Assembly: GCF_902859945.1 (NCBI RefSeq)
Contig: NZ_CADIKL010000024.1
Span: 1 to 64,000, forward strand
Direction of reading: 5' to 3'
From: Paraburkholderia caffeinitolerans
GTDB lineage: Bacteria > Pseudomonadota > Gammaproteobacteria > Burkholderiales > Burkholderiaceae
DNA: 64,000 nucleotides
In this document: positions 51,828 to 61,930 of the stretch, in pieces
How positions within the stretch are numbered: the stretch's first letter is position 1
How the letters are laid out: each line of letters begins with the position of its first letter
Translations under genes and position numbers: made by a program
The notes under the pieces: generated by a model
What the model saw: the letters and a program-made list of their open reading frames with translations, nothing else
Told to the model about the DNA's origin: nothing
Databases searched by the model: none

Positions 51828-53531
51828 ATGCCGCCCGTTTCGCTGTCCCGTCTACGTACCCTGTTCTGCCCGAACACTCCAAGTCTGCTTGCACGTCGAT
51901 TTGCTCGCCCGCTTGCACGTCCTCTGGCGCTCGCCCTTGCCTGCGCCGCGCTCGCCACGTCCCTTGCCGGCACGCCGGCCCAGGCACAAGGCCAGAGTGA
52001 ACCACTGCCCGCCGGCGCACGCGTGCCGACGGTCAACGTCAGCACCGTCCTGCCGCCCAGTGTGATGGCGGGGCTCGAGCGCGCACACGTGCCCCTTTCT
52101 TCGGTGAGCGTGGTAATCGAGAAAGTGGGCGACCGCCAGCCGAGCGTCGCCGTCAACGCGGGGCAGCCGATGATGCCCGCCTCGACGATGAAGCTCGTCA
52201 CCACGTGGAGCGGTCTCTCGATGCTCGGGCCCGACTACCGCTGGAAGACCAGCGCCTACACCGACGGCGACGTGGACGCGAGCGGCACGCTGCACGGCAA
52301 CCTCTATATCAAGGGCACGGGCGACCCGAAGCTCGTCCCCGAGGAACTGATCGACCTCGTGCAGAAGATTCGCGCGACCGGCATCGTACGCATCGAAGGC
52401 GCGCTCGTGCTCGACAAGAGCGAGTTCGACGTGTCCACACGCGACCTGCCCTCGTTCGACGGCGACGACAGCGCGCCGTACAACGTCGGCCCCGATCCGC
52501 TGATGTACGCGTTCAAGGCGGTCTCGTTCACGTTCGCACCGTCGCCCGATGGCGTGTCGGTCAACGTGGTGCCGCCCGTCGCGCAATGGCAGATCGACAA
52601 CCAGATCCGCGAGCGCGGCGGCAAATGCGGCGGCCTGCTGCCGACCCCGCAAGTCACGCCGGGCGCGAACGGCGTGGTCACGGCGAGCTTCGAGGGCAAC
52701 TACGCGACGCACTGCGGCGAACGCACGCTCAACATGGCTGCGCCCGTCGATCACAGCACCTTCTTCGCCGACGGTTTTCTCGCGCTCTGGCAACAGGCCG
52801 GCGGCAGCTTTGCTGGAACGACGCGCGAAGGCGTCGTGCCGCCACGCTCGCGTCCGATCGCCGTGCATCAAAGCCCGCCGCTCTCGGACGTCGTGCACGA
52901 CATCAACAAGTTCAGCAACAACGTGATGGCGCGCAACCTGTTCCTCACGCTCGGCGCGGTCGCCGGCAAGCCGCCCGCGACCACGGCGAAGGCCTCCGCC
53001 GCCGTCACCGCGTTCCTGCGCAAGAGCGGCCTCAACATGCCCGAACTCGTGCTCGACAACGGCTGCGGCCTTTCGCGCGAAGAGCACATCAGCGCGCTGT
53101 CGCTCGCGAATCTGCTGCAAGCCGCCAATGCGAGCCCGGTGGCGCAGCCGTTCATCGACTCGCTGCCGATCGCGGGCGTGGACGGCACCATGCGCCATCG
53201 CCTGAACAACGCGGGCGTCGACGGCAATGCGCACATCAAGACCGGCACGCTGCGCGACGTGCGCGCGATCGCGGGTTATGTGGCCGCCCAGAACGGCGAG
53301 AGCTGGATCGTCGTGAGCCTCATCAACGATCCGCGCGCCGAAGCCGCGCGCGCCGCGCACGATGCGCTGCTCGAATGGGTCTATCAGGGCATGCCTGAGG
53401 AAAAGCCCGTGTACGTCGATCCGCATCCGAAGCGTGCGTCGAAGGCGGCTCACTCCAGCAAGTCCGCCAGCCACGCAACCAAAGCAGAAAAAACCGGCAA
53501 GACCGCGAAGCGGGCGCGCGGCGCGCACTGA
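51828..53531 (+). CDS. dacB: D-alanyl-D-alanine carboxypeptidase/endopeptidase (PBP4 family, S13)
   Basis: A 567-residue periplasmic class C penicillin-binding protein that trims or cleaves peptidoglycan peptides. A basic leader precedes a signal peptide (cleavage near PAQAQ, residue 53). Active-site motifs are Ser119-x-x-Lys122 (ASTMK), SNN (in KFSNNVMA) and KTG (HIKTGTL). A Lys/Ser/Ala-rich tail of about 35 residues ends the protein. The ATG at 51828 is favoured over the upstream in-frame one at 51639, which lacks signal-peptide character. It is divergent from the two-component operon. Confidence 0.93.
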   Translation: MPPVSLSRLRTLFCPNTPSLLARRFARPLARPLALALACAALATSLAGTPAQAQGQSEPLPAGARVPTVNVSTVLPPSVMAGLERAHVPLSSVSVVIEKVGDRQPSVAVNAGQPMMPASTMKLVTTWSGLSMLGPDYRWKTSAYTDGDVDASGTLHGNLYIKGTGDPKLVPEELIDLVQKIRATGIVRIEGALVLDKSEFDVSTRDLPSFDGDDSAPYNVGPDPLMYAFKAVSFTFAPSPDGVSVNVVPPVAQWQIDNQIRERGGKCGGLLPTPQVTPGANGVVTASFEGNYATHCGERTLNMAAPVDHSTFFADGFLALWQQAGGSFAGTTREGVVPPRSRPIAVHQSPPLSDVVHDINKFSNNVMARNLFLTLGAVAGKPPATTAKASAAVTAFLRKSGLNMPELVLDNGCGLSREEHISALSLANLLQAANASPVAQPFIDSLPIAGVDGTMRHRLNNAGVDGNAHIKTGTLRDVRAIAGYVAAQNGESWIVVSLINDPRAEAARAAHDALLEWVYQGMPEEKPVYVDPHPKRASKAAHSSKSASHATKAEKTGKTAKRARGAH

Positions 53532-53537
53532 TCGCCT

Positions 53538-53565
53538 GGGCGCGCCGGCCCGTCCTGGCGCGCCC
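53538..53565. terminator. Hairpin after dacB
   Basis: GGGCGCGCC / GGCGCGCCC with a ten-base loop, six bases after the dacB stop. The stem is very stable but no T run follows, so it may be a pause or mRNA-end stabiliser rather than a classical terminator. Confidence 0.55.
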
Positions 53566-53822
53566 GCTTGCTGAACAAACTCGATGCGCTAATTCGACCT
53601 GCGCATCGCCCCTTCTTGCTCCCCCATACCCGCCCCCATACCCTCCCCCACCGGGCGCTCCGCTCGAAGTTTTCCTCTAGCAAAGCCCCGAGCGCCGCAC
53701 GCGTCGGGCGTGTACCCTGACGGGCAAAGTCGGTTGGCGCGTCGGAATATGCCGCTCGACACAACACAACAACGCCGCGCTGACTCGCCAGCGCCGCTCA
53801 AGGGACAAGGAGGACGGGATTC

Positions 53823-54758
53823 GTGCAGTTCGACGTTGACTGGCTGCTGCTCGCCCTCGCGCCTGTTTTTCTCGCCTGCATCGGCTGGGAGGCCTGGCAC
53901 CTCGCCCGCACGCGCCCCGGCGCTACGCTCTATAGCTGGCCCGACACACTCTGCAACGCCGCGCTCGCGCTCATGCACCAAGGTGCCGACAAGCTCGCCT
54001 GGCTCGTCGCCATTCCCGTCTACGCGTACGTCTACCGGCATTGGCGCCTCGTCTCGTGGCAGCCGGGCATCGGTGCGTGGCTCGCGCTGTTCGTCGCGCA
54101 GGATCTGCTCTATTACGTGTTCCACCGCGCGAGCCATCGCGTGCGGTGGCTATGGGCCGCGCACGTCGTCCACCACTCGTCGGAGCGGCTCAACTTCTCC
54201 ACCGCGTTTCGCCAGAGCCTCATGTACCCCGTCGCGGGCATGTGGGTCTTCTGGATTCCGCTCGCCGTGCTCGGCTTTCCGCCGATGCAGATCGTCGGCA
54301 TCGTGCTCGTCAATCTCGCGTTCCAGTTCTTCGTGCATACACAAACCGTCGGCAAACTCGGCTGGCTCGAGTACATGTTCAACACGCCGTCGATGCATCG
54401 CGTTCATCACGCGCGCAATGCGCAGTACATCGATCGCAATTACGCAGGCGTGCTTGCGATCTGGGATCGCCTGTTCGGCAGCTACGTCGAGGAAGACGCG
54501 CACGAGCCGCCCGTCTACGGCATCGTCAAGCCGCTCGACACCTACAACCCGCTTAAGGCGAGCTTTCACGAATGGCTGGCGATGGCGCGCGACTGCTCGC
54601 GCATGCCCGACTGGCGCTCGCGTCTGGCCGCGCTGTTCGCCCCGCCCGACTGGTGCGCGCGCCGGGACGCCGCGCACGCGGAAACAGGTTTGGCTGCGAT
54701 ACGCACATACGTGTCGGAAAACAACACCGAGGGTGACATCGGATCGCGCAAAACCTGA
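53823..54758 (+). CDS. Sterol desaturase / fatty acid hydroxylase family membrane protein
   Basis: A 311-residue inner-membrane di-iron oxygenase-like protein. Its three histidine clusters match the superfamily: HRASH in YYVFHRASHRVRW, HVVHHS a few residues on, and HRVHHARN in the C-terminal half. Several hydrophobic helices surround them. Substrates in bacteria are lipids or hopanoid-like molecules; here unknown. The GTG start at 53823 is supported by AAGGAGGA about nine bases upstream. It lies 72 bp before the SGNH lipoprotein gene and may share its transcript. Confidence 0.9.
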   Translation: MQFDVDWLLLALAPVFLACIGWEAWHLARTRPGATLYSWPDTLCNAALALMHQGADKLAWLVAIPVYAYVYRHWRLVSWQPGIGAWLALFVAQDLLYYVFHRASHRVRWLWAAHVVHHSSERLNFSTAFRQSLMYPVAGMWVFWIPLAVLGFPPMQIVGIVLVNLAFQFFVHTQTVGKLGWLEYMFNTPSMHRVHHARNAQYIDRNYAGVLAIWDRLFGSYVEEDAHEPPVYGIVKPLDTYNPLKASFHEWLAMARDCSRMPDWRSRLAALFAPPDWCARRDAAHAETGLAAIRTYVSENNTEGDIGSRKT

Positions 54759-54830
54759 CACATTGCGTAGTCTGATGATTAAAAGCTGGCAGCAGGAAAT
54801 GGCAACACATGCCACAACAGAGGAGATGAA

Positions 54831-56222
54831 GTGAATATGAAGCAACAAGGACCGAAACACCGTACGCTCGTGCGCGCCACCCAGATCGCTGTCGCGAGCG
54901 CGGCTTTCGCGCTCCTCGCCGCGTGCGGCGGCGGTGGCGGCAGCAGCAGCAACACGAGCACGCCGCCGCCGTCGGGCGTGAGCCTGCAGGTCGTGGCCTT
55001 CGGCACGAGCCTCACCGACGCCGGCACGTACTCGCCGCAAATCCTGCCGGGCTTCGGCGGCGGCCAGTTCACGACCAACCCGGGCGAAGTCTGGGCGCAG
55101 AAGGTGTCCGAGTATTTCGGCAATCCGCTGACGCCGGCCTTCGAAGGCGGCTTCGGCCTGCCGCTGACGGCCTCGGGCGGCCTCGACTACGCACAGGGCG
55201 GCGCAATGGTCTCCACCGGCGGCGTGGCCAATACCAGCGCCCCGATCGCCACCGCGAGCCAGCAGCCCTTGACCTGGCAGGTCGGCCAGTACCTGGCGCA
55301 GCACGGCAGCTTCAACGCGAACCAGCTCGTGCTCGTCGAAGGCGGCTCGAACGAAATCCTGGCGCTGCTCGACAACGGCGGCGCCGGGCTCACGGCGTTC
55401 GGCAAGGCCCTTGCTGCCACGCCGTTCTCGACGCTCGTTACCGATCCCGCGACGCAGGCGAAAACGGTCCAGTCGCTGGTCGCGCAAGGCTTCACGCAGG
55501 CTCAGGCCGAAGCGCTGGTGCCGGCCGCCATCGCGCTGCAGATCATCACGACGGATCCGAACGCCGCCACCGACTTCGCATCGGTTCTGCCGATCGTCAC
55601 GGCGGCCACGACGCTGGCCACCATCGTCAACACGCAGATCGCGGGCACGCCCAAGGTCGCGGTCATGACGGTGCCCGACATCGGCAAGACGCCGGCCGCG
55701 GTAATGGCCGATCAGGCCGTCGGCGCGACGCCGGGCTCGGCGAACGCGCCCGACCAGGCGCTCTCGCTCATTTCCGCCGTCTACAACCTCACTCTGCTGA
55801 AGGGGCTCCAGCCCTCGATTGCGTCCAAGAAGGTCTTGCCGGTCGACACGTTCTCGTGGCTCGATCAGTCGATCCAGAACGCGGCGAGTCTCGGCTTCAC
55901 CGTGACGAACACGGGGACCGGCTGCGACATCACGAAGATGGCGGCCAGCGCCACGAACTATGCACTGGCCCATCCGCAGGCGACGCTCGGTCTGGACCCG
56001 GCGACGACGCCGCCAGCGGTCCTCAACGCCGCCGCGCAGCAATACGGCCAAGCCTTCGGCGACTCGCTGTTCTGCTCGCCGCAGACATACACGACCCCCA
56101 ACGCGCCCACGACCTACATGTTCGCGGATCTCTTTCACCCGACCACCTCGCTGCACGCGCAGTTCGCCACTTTCGTCGAAAAGCAGCTGGCTGCCGCGGG
56201 CGTCGGCAAGGCGCCGCAGTAA
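54831..56222 (+). CDS. SGNH/GDSL-hydrolase family lipoprotein
   Basis: A 463-residue secreted lipoprotein with lipobox LLAAC (Cys32) followed by a flexible Gly/Ser/Pro linker. Block I of the SGNH fold is AFGTSLTDAGTYSP (nucleophile Ser60), a later VEGGSNE provides the Gly/Asn blocks, and the C-terminal FADLFHPT provides the Asp and His of the triad. It is probably an outer-membrane esterase or lipase. The GTG at 54831 has GAGGAG five bases upstream; ATG at 54837 is an alternative. Internal segments rich in Ala/Thr suggest an extended insert. Confidence 0.85.
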   Translation: MNMKQQGPKHRTLVRATQIAVASAAFALLAACGGGGGSSSNTSTPPPSGVSLQVVAFGTSLTDAGTYSPQILPGFGGGQFTTNPGEVWAQKVSEYFGNPLTPAFEGGFGLPLTASGGLDYAQGGAMVSTGGVANTSAPIATASQQPLTWQVGQYLAQHGSFNANQLVLVEGGSNEILALLDNGGAGLTAFGKALAATPFSTLVTDPATQAKTVQSLVAQGFTQAQAEALVPAAIALQIITTDPNAATDFASVLPIVTAATTLATIVNTQIAGTPKVAVMTVPDIGKTPAAVMADQAVGATPGSANAPDQALSLISAVYNLTLLKGLQPSIASKKVLPVDTFSWLDQSIQNAASLGFTVTNTGTGCDITKMAASATNYALAHPQATLGLDPATTPPAVLNAAAQQYGQAFGDSLFCSPQTYTTPNAPTTYMFADLFHPTTSLHAQFATFVEKQLAAAGVGKAPQ

Positions 56223-56255
56223 CAGACCGTACGCGCCGGATCTCCCGGCGTAAAA

Positions 56256-56291
56256 AAACACCCCACGGCCCGCCAGGGTCGTGGGGTGTTT
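56256..56291. terminator. Bidirectional terminator between the lipoprotein gene and tsaC
   Basis: Perfect stem AAACACCCCACG / CGTGGGGTGTTT with a 12-base loop; A and T runs on both flanks. It separates two convergent genes. Confidence 0.9.
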
Positions 56292-56321
56292 GCATTTTCA
56301 TAGAGCGCGGAAGATCGCGCT

Positions 56322-57374
56322 TTAGTCCTGCTGCGCCTCGAATGCCGCAGCCGCGCGCCCAAGGCGATCGTTCACGGCAATCCACTCGATGGTCTCCGGA
56401 AGCTTCTCGATGAGAATGCGCGAGACGTTCGCGCGGTCGAGCGCGCGCAGCAGGCCATAGAGCTCGCGCGCATAGGCCTGCGGCTCTTCAGGCGCGGCCA
56501 CGAAATGCACGTTCGCAGCGCTCGCCCACGCCCCGGCGCGCGAACCGCGCGCCACCAGCGCCACCGTTTCACCCGCGTCGCGCGCAGCGGCGAGCAGCGG
56601 CTCCAACGCCTCGAACGGCAGCAGCGCGAGCGGCGTGCGCGGCGCGTAGTGCGCCTTGAGCGTACCCGACGCGCGCGGCGCCGTGGCGTCCGAGCCATCG
56701 GGCAAGCGCGGCGCCTCGCCCAGCACGCGCGCGATGTCGTGCGGGCTCACGTGTCCGGGGCGCAGCAGCGCCGGGAAGCCGCGCGAGAGGTCGAGAATCG
56801 TCGACTCGATGCCGACGTCGCACGCCCCGCCATCGAGCACATGCACGGTCGCGCCGAACTCGTCGCGCACGTGCTGCGCCGTGGTCGGGCTCACATGGCC
56901 GAAGCGGTTTGCCGAAGGCGCCGCGACGCCGCCATGGCCACCGCGCCGCTTCGAAAACGCGGCCAGCAGTTGCTGCGCCACCGGATGCGACGGGCAACGC
57001 AGCCCCACCGAATCCTGGCCGCCGCTCACCGCATCGGGAATGCGCGGATGACGCTTGACGATCAGCGTGAGCGGGCCGGGCCAAAACACATCGACGAGCT
57101 TCTGCGCGGCCTCGGGCCACTCGGCGGCCCAGTATTGCGGATCGCCGCCCGGCGGCAGATGCACGATCACCGGATGATTCGCGGGCCGGCCCTTCGCGGC
57201 GTAGATGCGCGCGACGGCTTCGGGGCTCGCCGCGTCGCCGCCGAGCCCGTAGACCGTCTCGGTGGGAAACGCGACCAGCTCGCCCGCGTCGAGCAATGCG
57301 GCGGCGGCTTCGATCTCGGCTGCGGTTACTGCGGTTACCGCAGTTACGTTAGGGCCTGGCTGCTGATCAGACAT
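56322..57374 (-). CDS. tsaC: L-threonylcarbamoyladenylate synthase (Sua5/YrdC type)
   Basis: A 350-residue two-domain enzyme that makes threonylcarbamoyl-AMP for the t6A37 tRNA modification. The YrdC domain (about 20-215) has GELVAFPTETVYGLGGDA, KGRPANHPVIVH and APSANRFGHVSPTTA. The C-terminal Sua5 domain (about 235-350) makes it the longer Sua5 form rather than the short TsaC. Near the N terminus a 9-bp direct repeat encodes Thr-Ala-Val units. ATG 57374; it follows purK closely (13 bp), so it is probably the last gene of the pur operon. Confidence 0.93.
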   Translation of the reverse strand: MSDQQPGPNVTAVTAVTAAEIEAAAALLDAGELVAFPTETVYGLGGDAASPEAVARIYAAKGRPANHPVIVHLPPGGDPQYWAAEWPEAAQKLVDVFWPGPLTLIVKRHPRIPDAVSGGQDSVGLRCPSHPVAQQLLAAFSKRRGGHGGVAAPSANRFGHVSPTTAQHVRDEFGATVHVLDGGACDVGIESTILDLSRGFPALLRPGHVSPHDIARVLGEAPRLPDGSDATAPRASGTLKAHYAPRTPLALLPFEALEPLLAAARDAGETVALVARGSRAGAWASAANVHFVAAPEEPQAYARELYGLLRALDRANVSRILIEKLPETIEWIAVNDRLGRAAAAFEAQQD

Positions 57375-57387
57375 GATGCGGCCCGGC

Positions 57388-58605
57388 TCAGCGCGTGGCG
57401 ATGTGCAACAGACGCGCACAATCGCGCGCGGCTGAGCGCGCCTCGTCGAGCGTCGGTGCGGTGAAGTTCACGTGGCCCATCTTGCGGCCCGGACGCGCCT
57501 CTTCCTTGCCGTACAGATGCAGTCGCGCCGAGGGCATCGCCGCGACCTGGTCCCACGGCGGCGTGACGGGCGCAGCGCCCTTCTGCGCCTTGGTCTCGCC
57601 GGCGCCCACGGCAAACCACACGTCGCCGAGAATGTTGAGCATCACGGCCGGCGAGTGCTGGCGCGTGTCGCCGAGCGGCATGCCGGTCATCGCGCGCACC
57701 TGCTGCTCGAACTGGCTCGTGGCGCACGCATCGACCGTGTAGTGGCCGGAGTTGTGCGGGCGCGGCGCCATTTCGTTGGCGACGAGCGAGCCGTCTTCGA
57801 GGATGAAGAATTCCACGCACAGCACGCCCACATAGCCGAGCTTCGCCGCGATCTGGATCGCAGCCTGCTGCGCCTGCTGCACGAGCGCGGCGCTCGCGTC
57901 GGGCGCGGGCACGATGGTGTGCGAGAGCACGCCGTCACGATGCACGTTTTGCGCGAGCGGGTACACCACGCTCACGCCGCTCACCCCGCGCGCGATCAAC
58001 GCGCTCACCTCGAACTTCAGCGGCAGGCGCTTTTCCAGCACGCACGGCACGCCGCCGAGCGAGGCATAGGCCTCGCGCACTTCTTCGGCGTTGGTCACGC
58101 GAATCTGGCCTTTGCCGTCGTAGCCCATGCGTGCGGTCTTGAGGATGCCCGGCAGCACGGCGGCGAGCGCTTCGTCGCCGATGGCGTCCAGCGCCTCGCG
58201 CGACTCGATCACCACGTGCGGCGCGACCGGCACGCCCGCCGCCGCGATAAAGCGCTTCTCGGCGATGCGGTCTTGTGCGACGGCCACGCAGCGGCCGGCG
58301 GGACTCACGAAGGTCGACTTCGCGAGCGCGTCGAGGCTCGCCGCGGGTACGTTCTCGAATTCGGTCGAGACGGCCGCGCACAGGCGCGCGAGTTCGGTGA
58401 GCGCGGCCGGGTCGTCGTAGGGCGCGCGGATATGGCGGTCGGCCACGGCGCCGGCGGGGCTCGTCGCATCGGGATCGAGCACCGCGACGCGATAGCCCAT
58501 GGCCTGGGCGGCAAAGCAGAACATGCGGCCGAGCTGGCCGCCACCCACCATGCCCAGCCATGCGCCGGGCAGGATCGGTGAAACCGGAGAGTTGTCAGGA
58601 GTCAT
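57388..58605 (-). CDS. purK: N5-carboxyaminoimidazole ribonucleotide synthase
   Basis: A 405-residue ATP-grasp enzyme that carboxylates AIR with bicarbonate to N5-CAIR in purine synthesis. The N-terminal GMVGGGQLGRMFCFAAQAMGYRV starts the preATP-grasp domain. ATP-grasp motifs include LKTARMGYDGKGQ and VLCVEFFILEDGSLVANEMAPRPHNSGH. The ATG at 58605 has AGGAGT upstream (GGAGTGGA-like on the minus strand is not seen further up). It acts just before PurE, whose gene precedes it. Confidence 0.95.
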   Translation of the reverse strand: MTPDNSPVSPILPGAWLGMVGGGQLGRMFCFAAQAMGYRVAVLDPDATSPAGAVADRHIRAPYDDPAALTELARLCAAVSTEFENVPAASLDALAKSTFVSPAGRCVAVAQDRIAEKRFIAAAGVPVAPHVVIESREALDAIGDEALAAVLPGILKTARMGYDGKGQIRVTNAEEVREAYASLGGVPCVLEKRLPLKFEVSALIARGVSGVSVVYPLAQNVHRDGVLSHTIVPAPDASAALVQQAQQAAIQIAAKLGYVGVLCVEFFILEDGSLVANEMAPRPHNSGHYTVDACATSQFEQQVRAMTGMPLGDTRQHSPAVMLNILGDVWFAVGAGETKAQKGAAPVTPPWDQVAAMPSARLHLYGKEEARPGRKMGHVNFTAPTLDEARSAARDCARLLHIATR

Positions 58606-58682
58606 CTTCGTGGTCGGTCGCGGCTGGCCGCGGCGCGCGGGGAAGGCGCGCGGGCCAGACCGAGGTTTAACGTCGCAACGCA

Positions 58683-58710
58683 AAGAGGCGGGAGCGCTGC
58701 CCCGCCTCTT
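58683..58710. repeat. Hairpin between purE and purK
   Basis: AAGAGGCGGG / CCCGCCTCTT with an eight-base loop, in the 185-bp gap between purE and purK. No long T run follows on the minus strand, so it may act as an mRNA processing or pausing element and not a full stop of transcription. Confidence 0.55.
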
Positions 58711-58790
58711 CGCATCTCGACGATGTCACTTGCCTGCTTCGCAGCGAGCAGGTGCTGCATCAAAGCGCCGTAATCAAAACGGCGCCGCGT

Positions 58791-59309
<519 letters not shown>

Positions 59310-59339
59310 TGTGCTTCCTTCTTCCCTCTTTGCGCTGCT

Positions 59340-60230
59340 TTACGCGAGCTTCTGGCCCGTGAGGCGTTCGAGCGCCTCCTGATACTTCGCCGACGTCTTC
59401 GCCAGCACGTCGTCGGGCAGCTTCGGCGCCGGCGGCTCTTTCTTCCAGTCCTGGGTTTCGAGCCAGTCGCGCACGAACTGCTTGTCGAACGACGGCGGAT
59501 TCGAGCCCACCTGGTACTGGTCGGCAGGCCAGAAACGCGACGAATCGGCGGTCAGCGCCTCGTCCATCAGATAGAGCTGGCCGTGGTTGTCCAGACCGAA
59601 CTCGAACTTGGTGTCGGCGATGATGATGCCGCGCGTGGCCGCGTAATCGGCGGCTTCCTTGTACAGCTTGATCGAAATCTCTTTGATGGTGCGCGAGAGC
59701 TCGGTGCCGATGCGGCGCTCCATCTCTTCGTAGGTGATGTTTTCGTCGTGGTGGCCCATTTCAGCCTTGGCTGCCGGCGTGAAGATCGGCTCGGGCAGCT
59801 TCTGCGCGTTCTGCAGGCCCGGCGGCAGTTCCACGCCGCACACGGCGCCGGTTGCCTGATAGTCCTTCCAGCCGCTGCCGGCCAGATAGCCGCGCACCAC
59901 GGCTTCCACGAGGATCGGCTCGAGGCGCTTGACCACCACGGCGCGGCCCTTGACCTGATCGACTTCGTCGGCGGCCACGACCGTCTCGGGCGCGACGCCC
60001 GTGAGGTGGTTCGGCACGACGTGCTTGAGCTTCTCGAACCAGAAGTCGGCCATCTGGTTGAGCACCTCGCCCTTGCGCGGAATCGGCTCGCCCATGATGA
60101 CGTCGAACGCCGAAAGGCGGTCGGTCGTGACGATCAGCAGCTTGTCGTCGCCCACGGCGTAGTTGTCGCGGACCTTGCCGCGGCCGAGGAGCGGCAGCGA
60201 GCGGAGCGTGGATTCGTAGAGGGTAGACAT
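59340..60230 (-). CDS. purC: Phosphoribosylaminoimidazole-succinocarboxamide synthase
   Basis: A 296-residue SAICAR synthetase that joins CAIR with aspartate using ATP. Motifs GRGKVRDNYAVGDDKLLIVTTDRLSAFDVIM and ADTKFEFG with LMDEALTADSSRFWP are diagnostic. It is the first gene of purC-purE-purK-tsaC, and follows fba after a hairpin-containing gap of about 230 bp. Confidence 0.96.
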   Translation of the reverse strand: MSTLYESTLRSLPLLGRGKVRDNYAVGDDKLLIVTTDRLSAFDVIMGEPIPRKGEVLNQMADFWFEKLKHVVPNHLTGVAPETVVAADEVDQVKGRAVVVKRLEPILVEAVVRGYLAGSGWKDYQATGAVCGVELPPGLQNAQKLPEPIFTPAAKAEMGHHDENITYEEMERRIGTELSRTIKEISIKLYKEAADYAATRGIIIADTKFEFGLDNHGQLYLMDEALTADSSRFWPADQYQVGSNPPSFDKQFVRDWLETQDWKKEPPAPKLPDDVLAKTSAKYQEALERLTGQKLA

Positions 60231-60378
60231 CGTCGTGATTCGCTAAAAGGACAATCGAAAACGGGCAGATCCGGGCAATATCGCGGCCACGGATCGCGGA
60301 ATCAGTCCCCGGCGGGGAGCCGGAATCTGAAAGTATTGCGAGGGTAAACCAAAACTAATCAGAAATCCCGGAAAAGCC

Positions 60379-60420
60379 CATCGCCGTTCCCCCAAAACAG
60401 GCGGAAACGGCGATGTTTTT
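60379..60420. terminator. Terminator-like hairpin between fba and purC
   Basis: Stem CATCGCCGTT / AACGGCGATG with a 17-base loop. A five-T run follows on the plus side and a four-T run on the minus side, so it may end fba transcription before the pur genes. Confidence 0.75.
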
Positions 60421-60457
60421 ACGACTTCAGGATAGCCGCGCCAGCGCGGCGATCCTT

Positions 60458-61522
60458 TTAGCGGACGATCTGCGCGAGTTCGCCCGACTTGTACTTTTCG
60501 GCGATCTTGTCGAGCGAGACCGGCTTGATCTTGCCAGCCTGGCCTTCGCAGCCGAACGCGAGGAAGCGGTCCACGCAGACCTTCTTGGCGGCTTCGCGAG
60601 CCGGCTTCAGGTAGTCGCGCGGGTCGAACTTCGACGGGTTCTCGAACATGTAGCGACGGATCGCGCCCGTGATCGCCAGACGAAGGTCGGTGTCGATGTT
60701 GATCTTGCGCACGCCGTGACGGATGCCTTCCTGGATCTCTTCGACCGGCACGCCGTAGGTTTCCTTCATGTCGCCGCCGAATTCGCGGATTTCCGCGAGC
60801 AGCTCTTGCGGCACCGACGACGAACCGTGCATCACGAGGTGCGTGTTCGGAATGCGTGCGTGGATTTCCTTGATGCGCTGGATCGACAGGATGTCGCCCG
60901 TGGGCTTCTTGGAGAACTTGTACGCGCCGTGCGAGGTGCCGATGGCGATAGCCAGCGCGTCGCACTGCGTGAGCTTCACGAAGTCGGCGGCCTGCTCCGG
61001 ATCGGTCAGGAGCTGCTCGCGCGTCATGGTGCCTTCGGCGCCGTGACCGTCTTCCTTGTCGCCCTTCATCGTCTCGAGCGAGCCGAGCACGCCCAGTTCC
61101 GCTTCCACGGTGACGCCGATCGAGTGCGCCATTTCGACGACCTTGCGCGAGACATCGACGTTGTACTCGTACGAAGCGACCGTCTTGCCGTCGGCTTCGA
61201 GCGAGCCGTCCATCATCACGCTCGAGAAACCGCTGCGGATGGCTGCCATGCAGACCGCCGGCGACTGGCCGTGGTCCTGGTGCATCACCACCGGAATATG
61301 CGGATACGACTCGATCGCGGCTTCGATCAGGTGGCGCAGGAACGGCTCGCCCGCATATTTGCGCGCGCCTGCCGAGGCCTGCATGATCACCGGCGAACCG
61401 ACCTGGCTGGCGGCTTCCATGATGGCCTGGACTTGTTCCAGGTTGTTCACGTTGAACGCCGGCAGGCCATAGCCGTTTTCAGCGGCGTGGTCGAGCAGTT
61501 GACGCATTGAAACGAGAGGCAT
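60458..61522 (-). CDS. fba: Class II fructose-bisphosphate aldolase
   Basis: A 354-residue zinc aldolase cleaving fructose 1,6-bisphosphate to two triose phosphates. VVMHQDHGQSP carries the Zn-binding histidine, VEAELGVLGSLE the metal/active-site Glu, and LVMHGSSSVP and RKINIDTDLRLA complete the site. The long insert after the Zn motif is of the class IIB (CbbA-like) kind. The ATG at 61522 matches the family start. It belongs to a glycolytic run pgk-pyk-fba. Confidence 0.96.
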   Translation of the reverse strand: MPLVSMRQLLDHAAENGYGLPAFNVNNLEQVQAIMEAASQVGSPVIMQASAGARKYAGEPFLRHLIEAAIESYPHIPVVMHQDHGQSPAVCMAAIRSGFSSVMMDGSLEADGKTVASYEYNVDVSRKVVEMAHSIGVTVEAELGVLGSLETMKGDKEDGHGAEGTMTREQLLTDPEQAADFVKLTQCDALAIAIGTSHGAYKFSKKPTGDILSIQRIKEIHARIPNTHLVMHGSSSVPQELLAEIREFGGDMKETYGVPVEEIQEGIRHGVRKINIDTDLRLAITGAIRRYMFENPSKFDPRDYLKPAREAAKKVCVDRFLAFGCEGQAGKIKPVSLDKIAEKYKSGELAQIVR

Positions 61523-61930
61523 TGTTGCTACTCCTTTGATTTAAAACGAATTGCTTCGTGCCGCCGGCCGTCTTATGCGACCGGTCGAGGATGGCCTGGC
61601 GGCCACCGCCCGCGCGCCAAGCTGCGGGCTCAATTGCGTGATTTTATCGCGAAGCCACTACGTTCCCGCCGCCAAAAAAACGAACTGGCATGAAATTAGC
61701 GTATCAGGACGTCAAATCGGCGAGAAGATGCAAAAAGAGTTGACAGCCCGCGCACTGCCTCGCCGTCGCGCGGGCCGCGAATACAGCAAAAAGCGGCTTG
61801 GATCGCGCCTGACTAGCACCTGATTGGCACCTGATTGGCACCGTTAAGATACCAATTAAATACCAGCATCAGGCGCTGATCCCTTGCCCGCGCAAACCTC
61901 GAAAATAAAGCGAAAAAATTCGCCGCGACT
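61523..61930. other. Intergenic region between pyk and fba
   Basis: 408 bp holding the fba promoter region and the end of the pyk transcript. The part 61660-61920 is A/T-richer than average. An 11-bp unit TGATTGGCACC occurs twice in tandem with a degenerate third copy (61810-61842). No convincing gene; a 90-codon plus-strand frame here lacks homology and a good start. Confidence 0.5.
61810..61842. repeat. Short 11-bp tandem repeat
   Basis: Two exact copies of TGATTGGCACC preceded by a variant copy TGACTAGCACC, downstream of fba's start region. Function unknown. Confidence 0.85.

Noticed and set aside
61551..61823. 90-codon plus-strand frame upstream of fba
   Set aside because: No recognisable domain, an unsupported start and composition like non-coding DNA; treated as intergenic.
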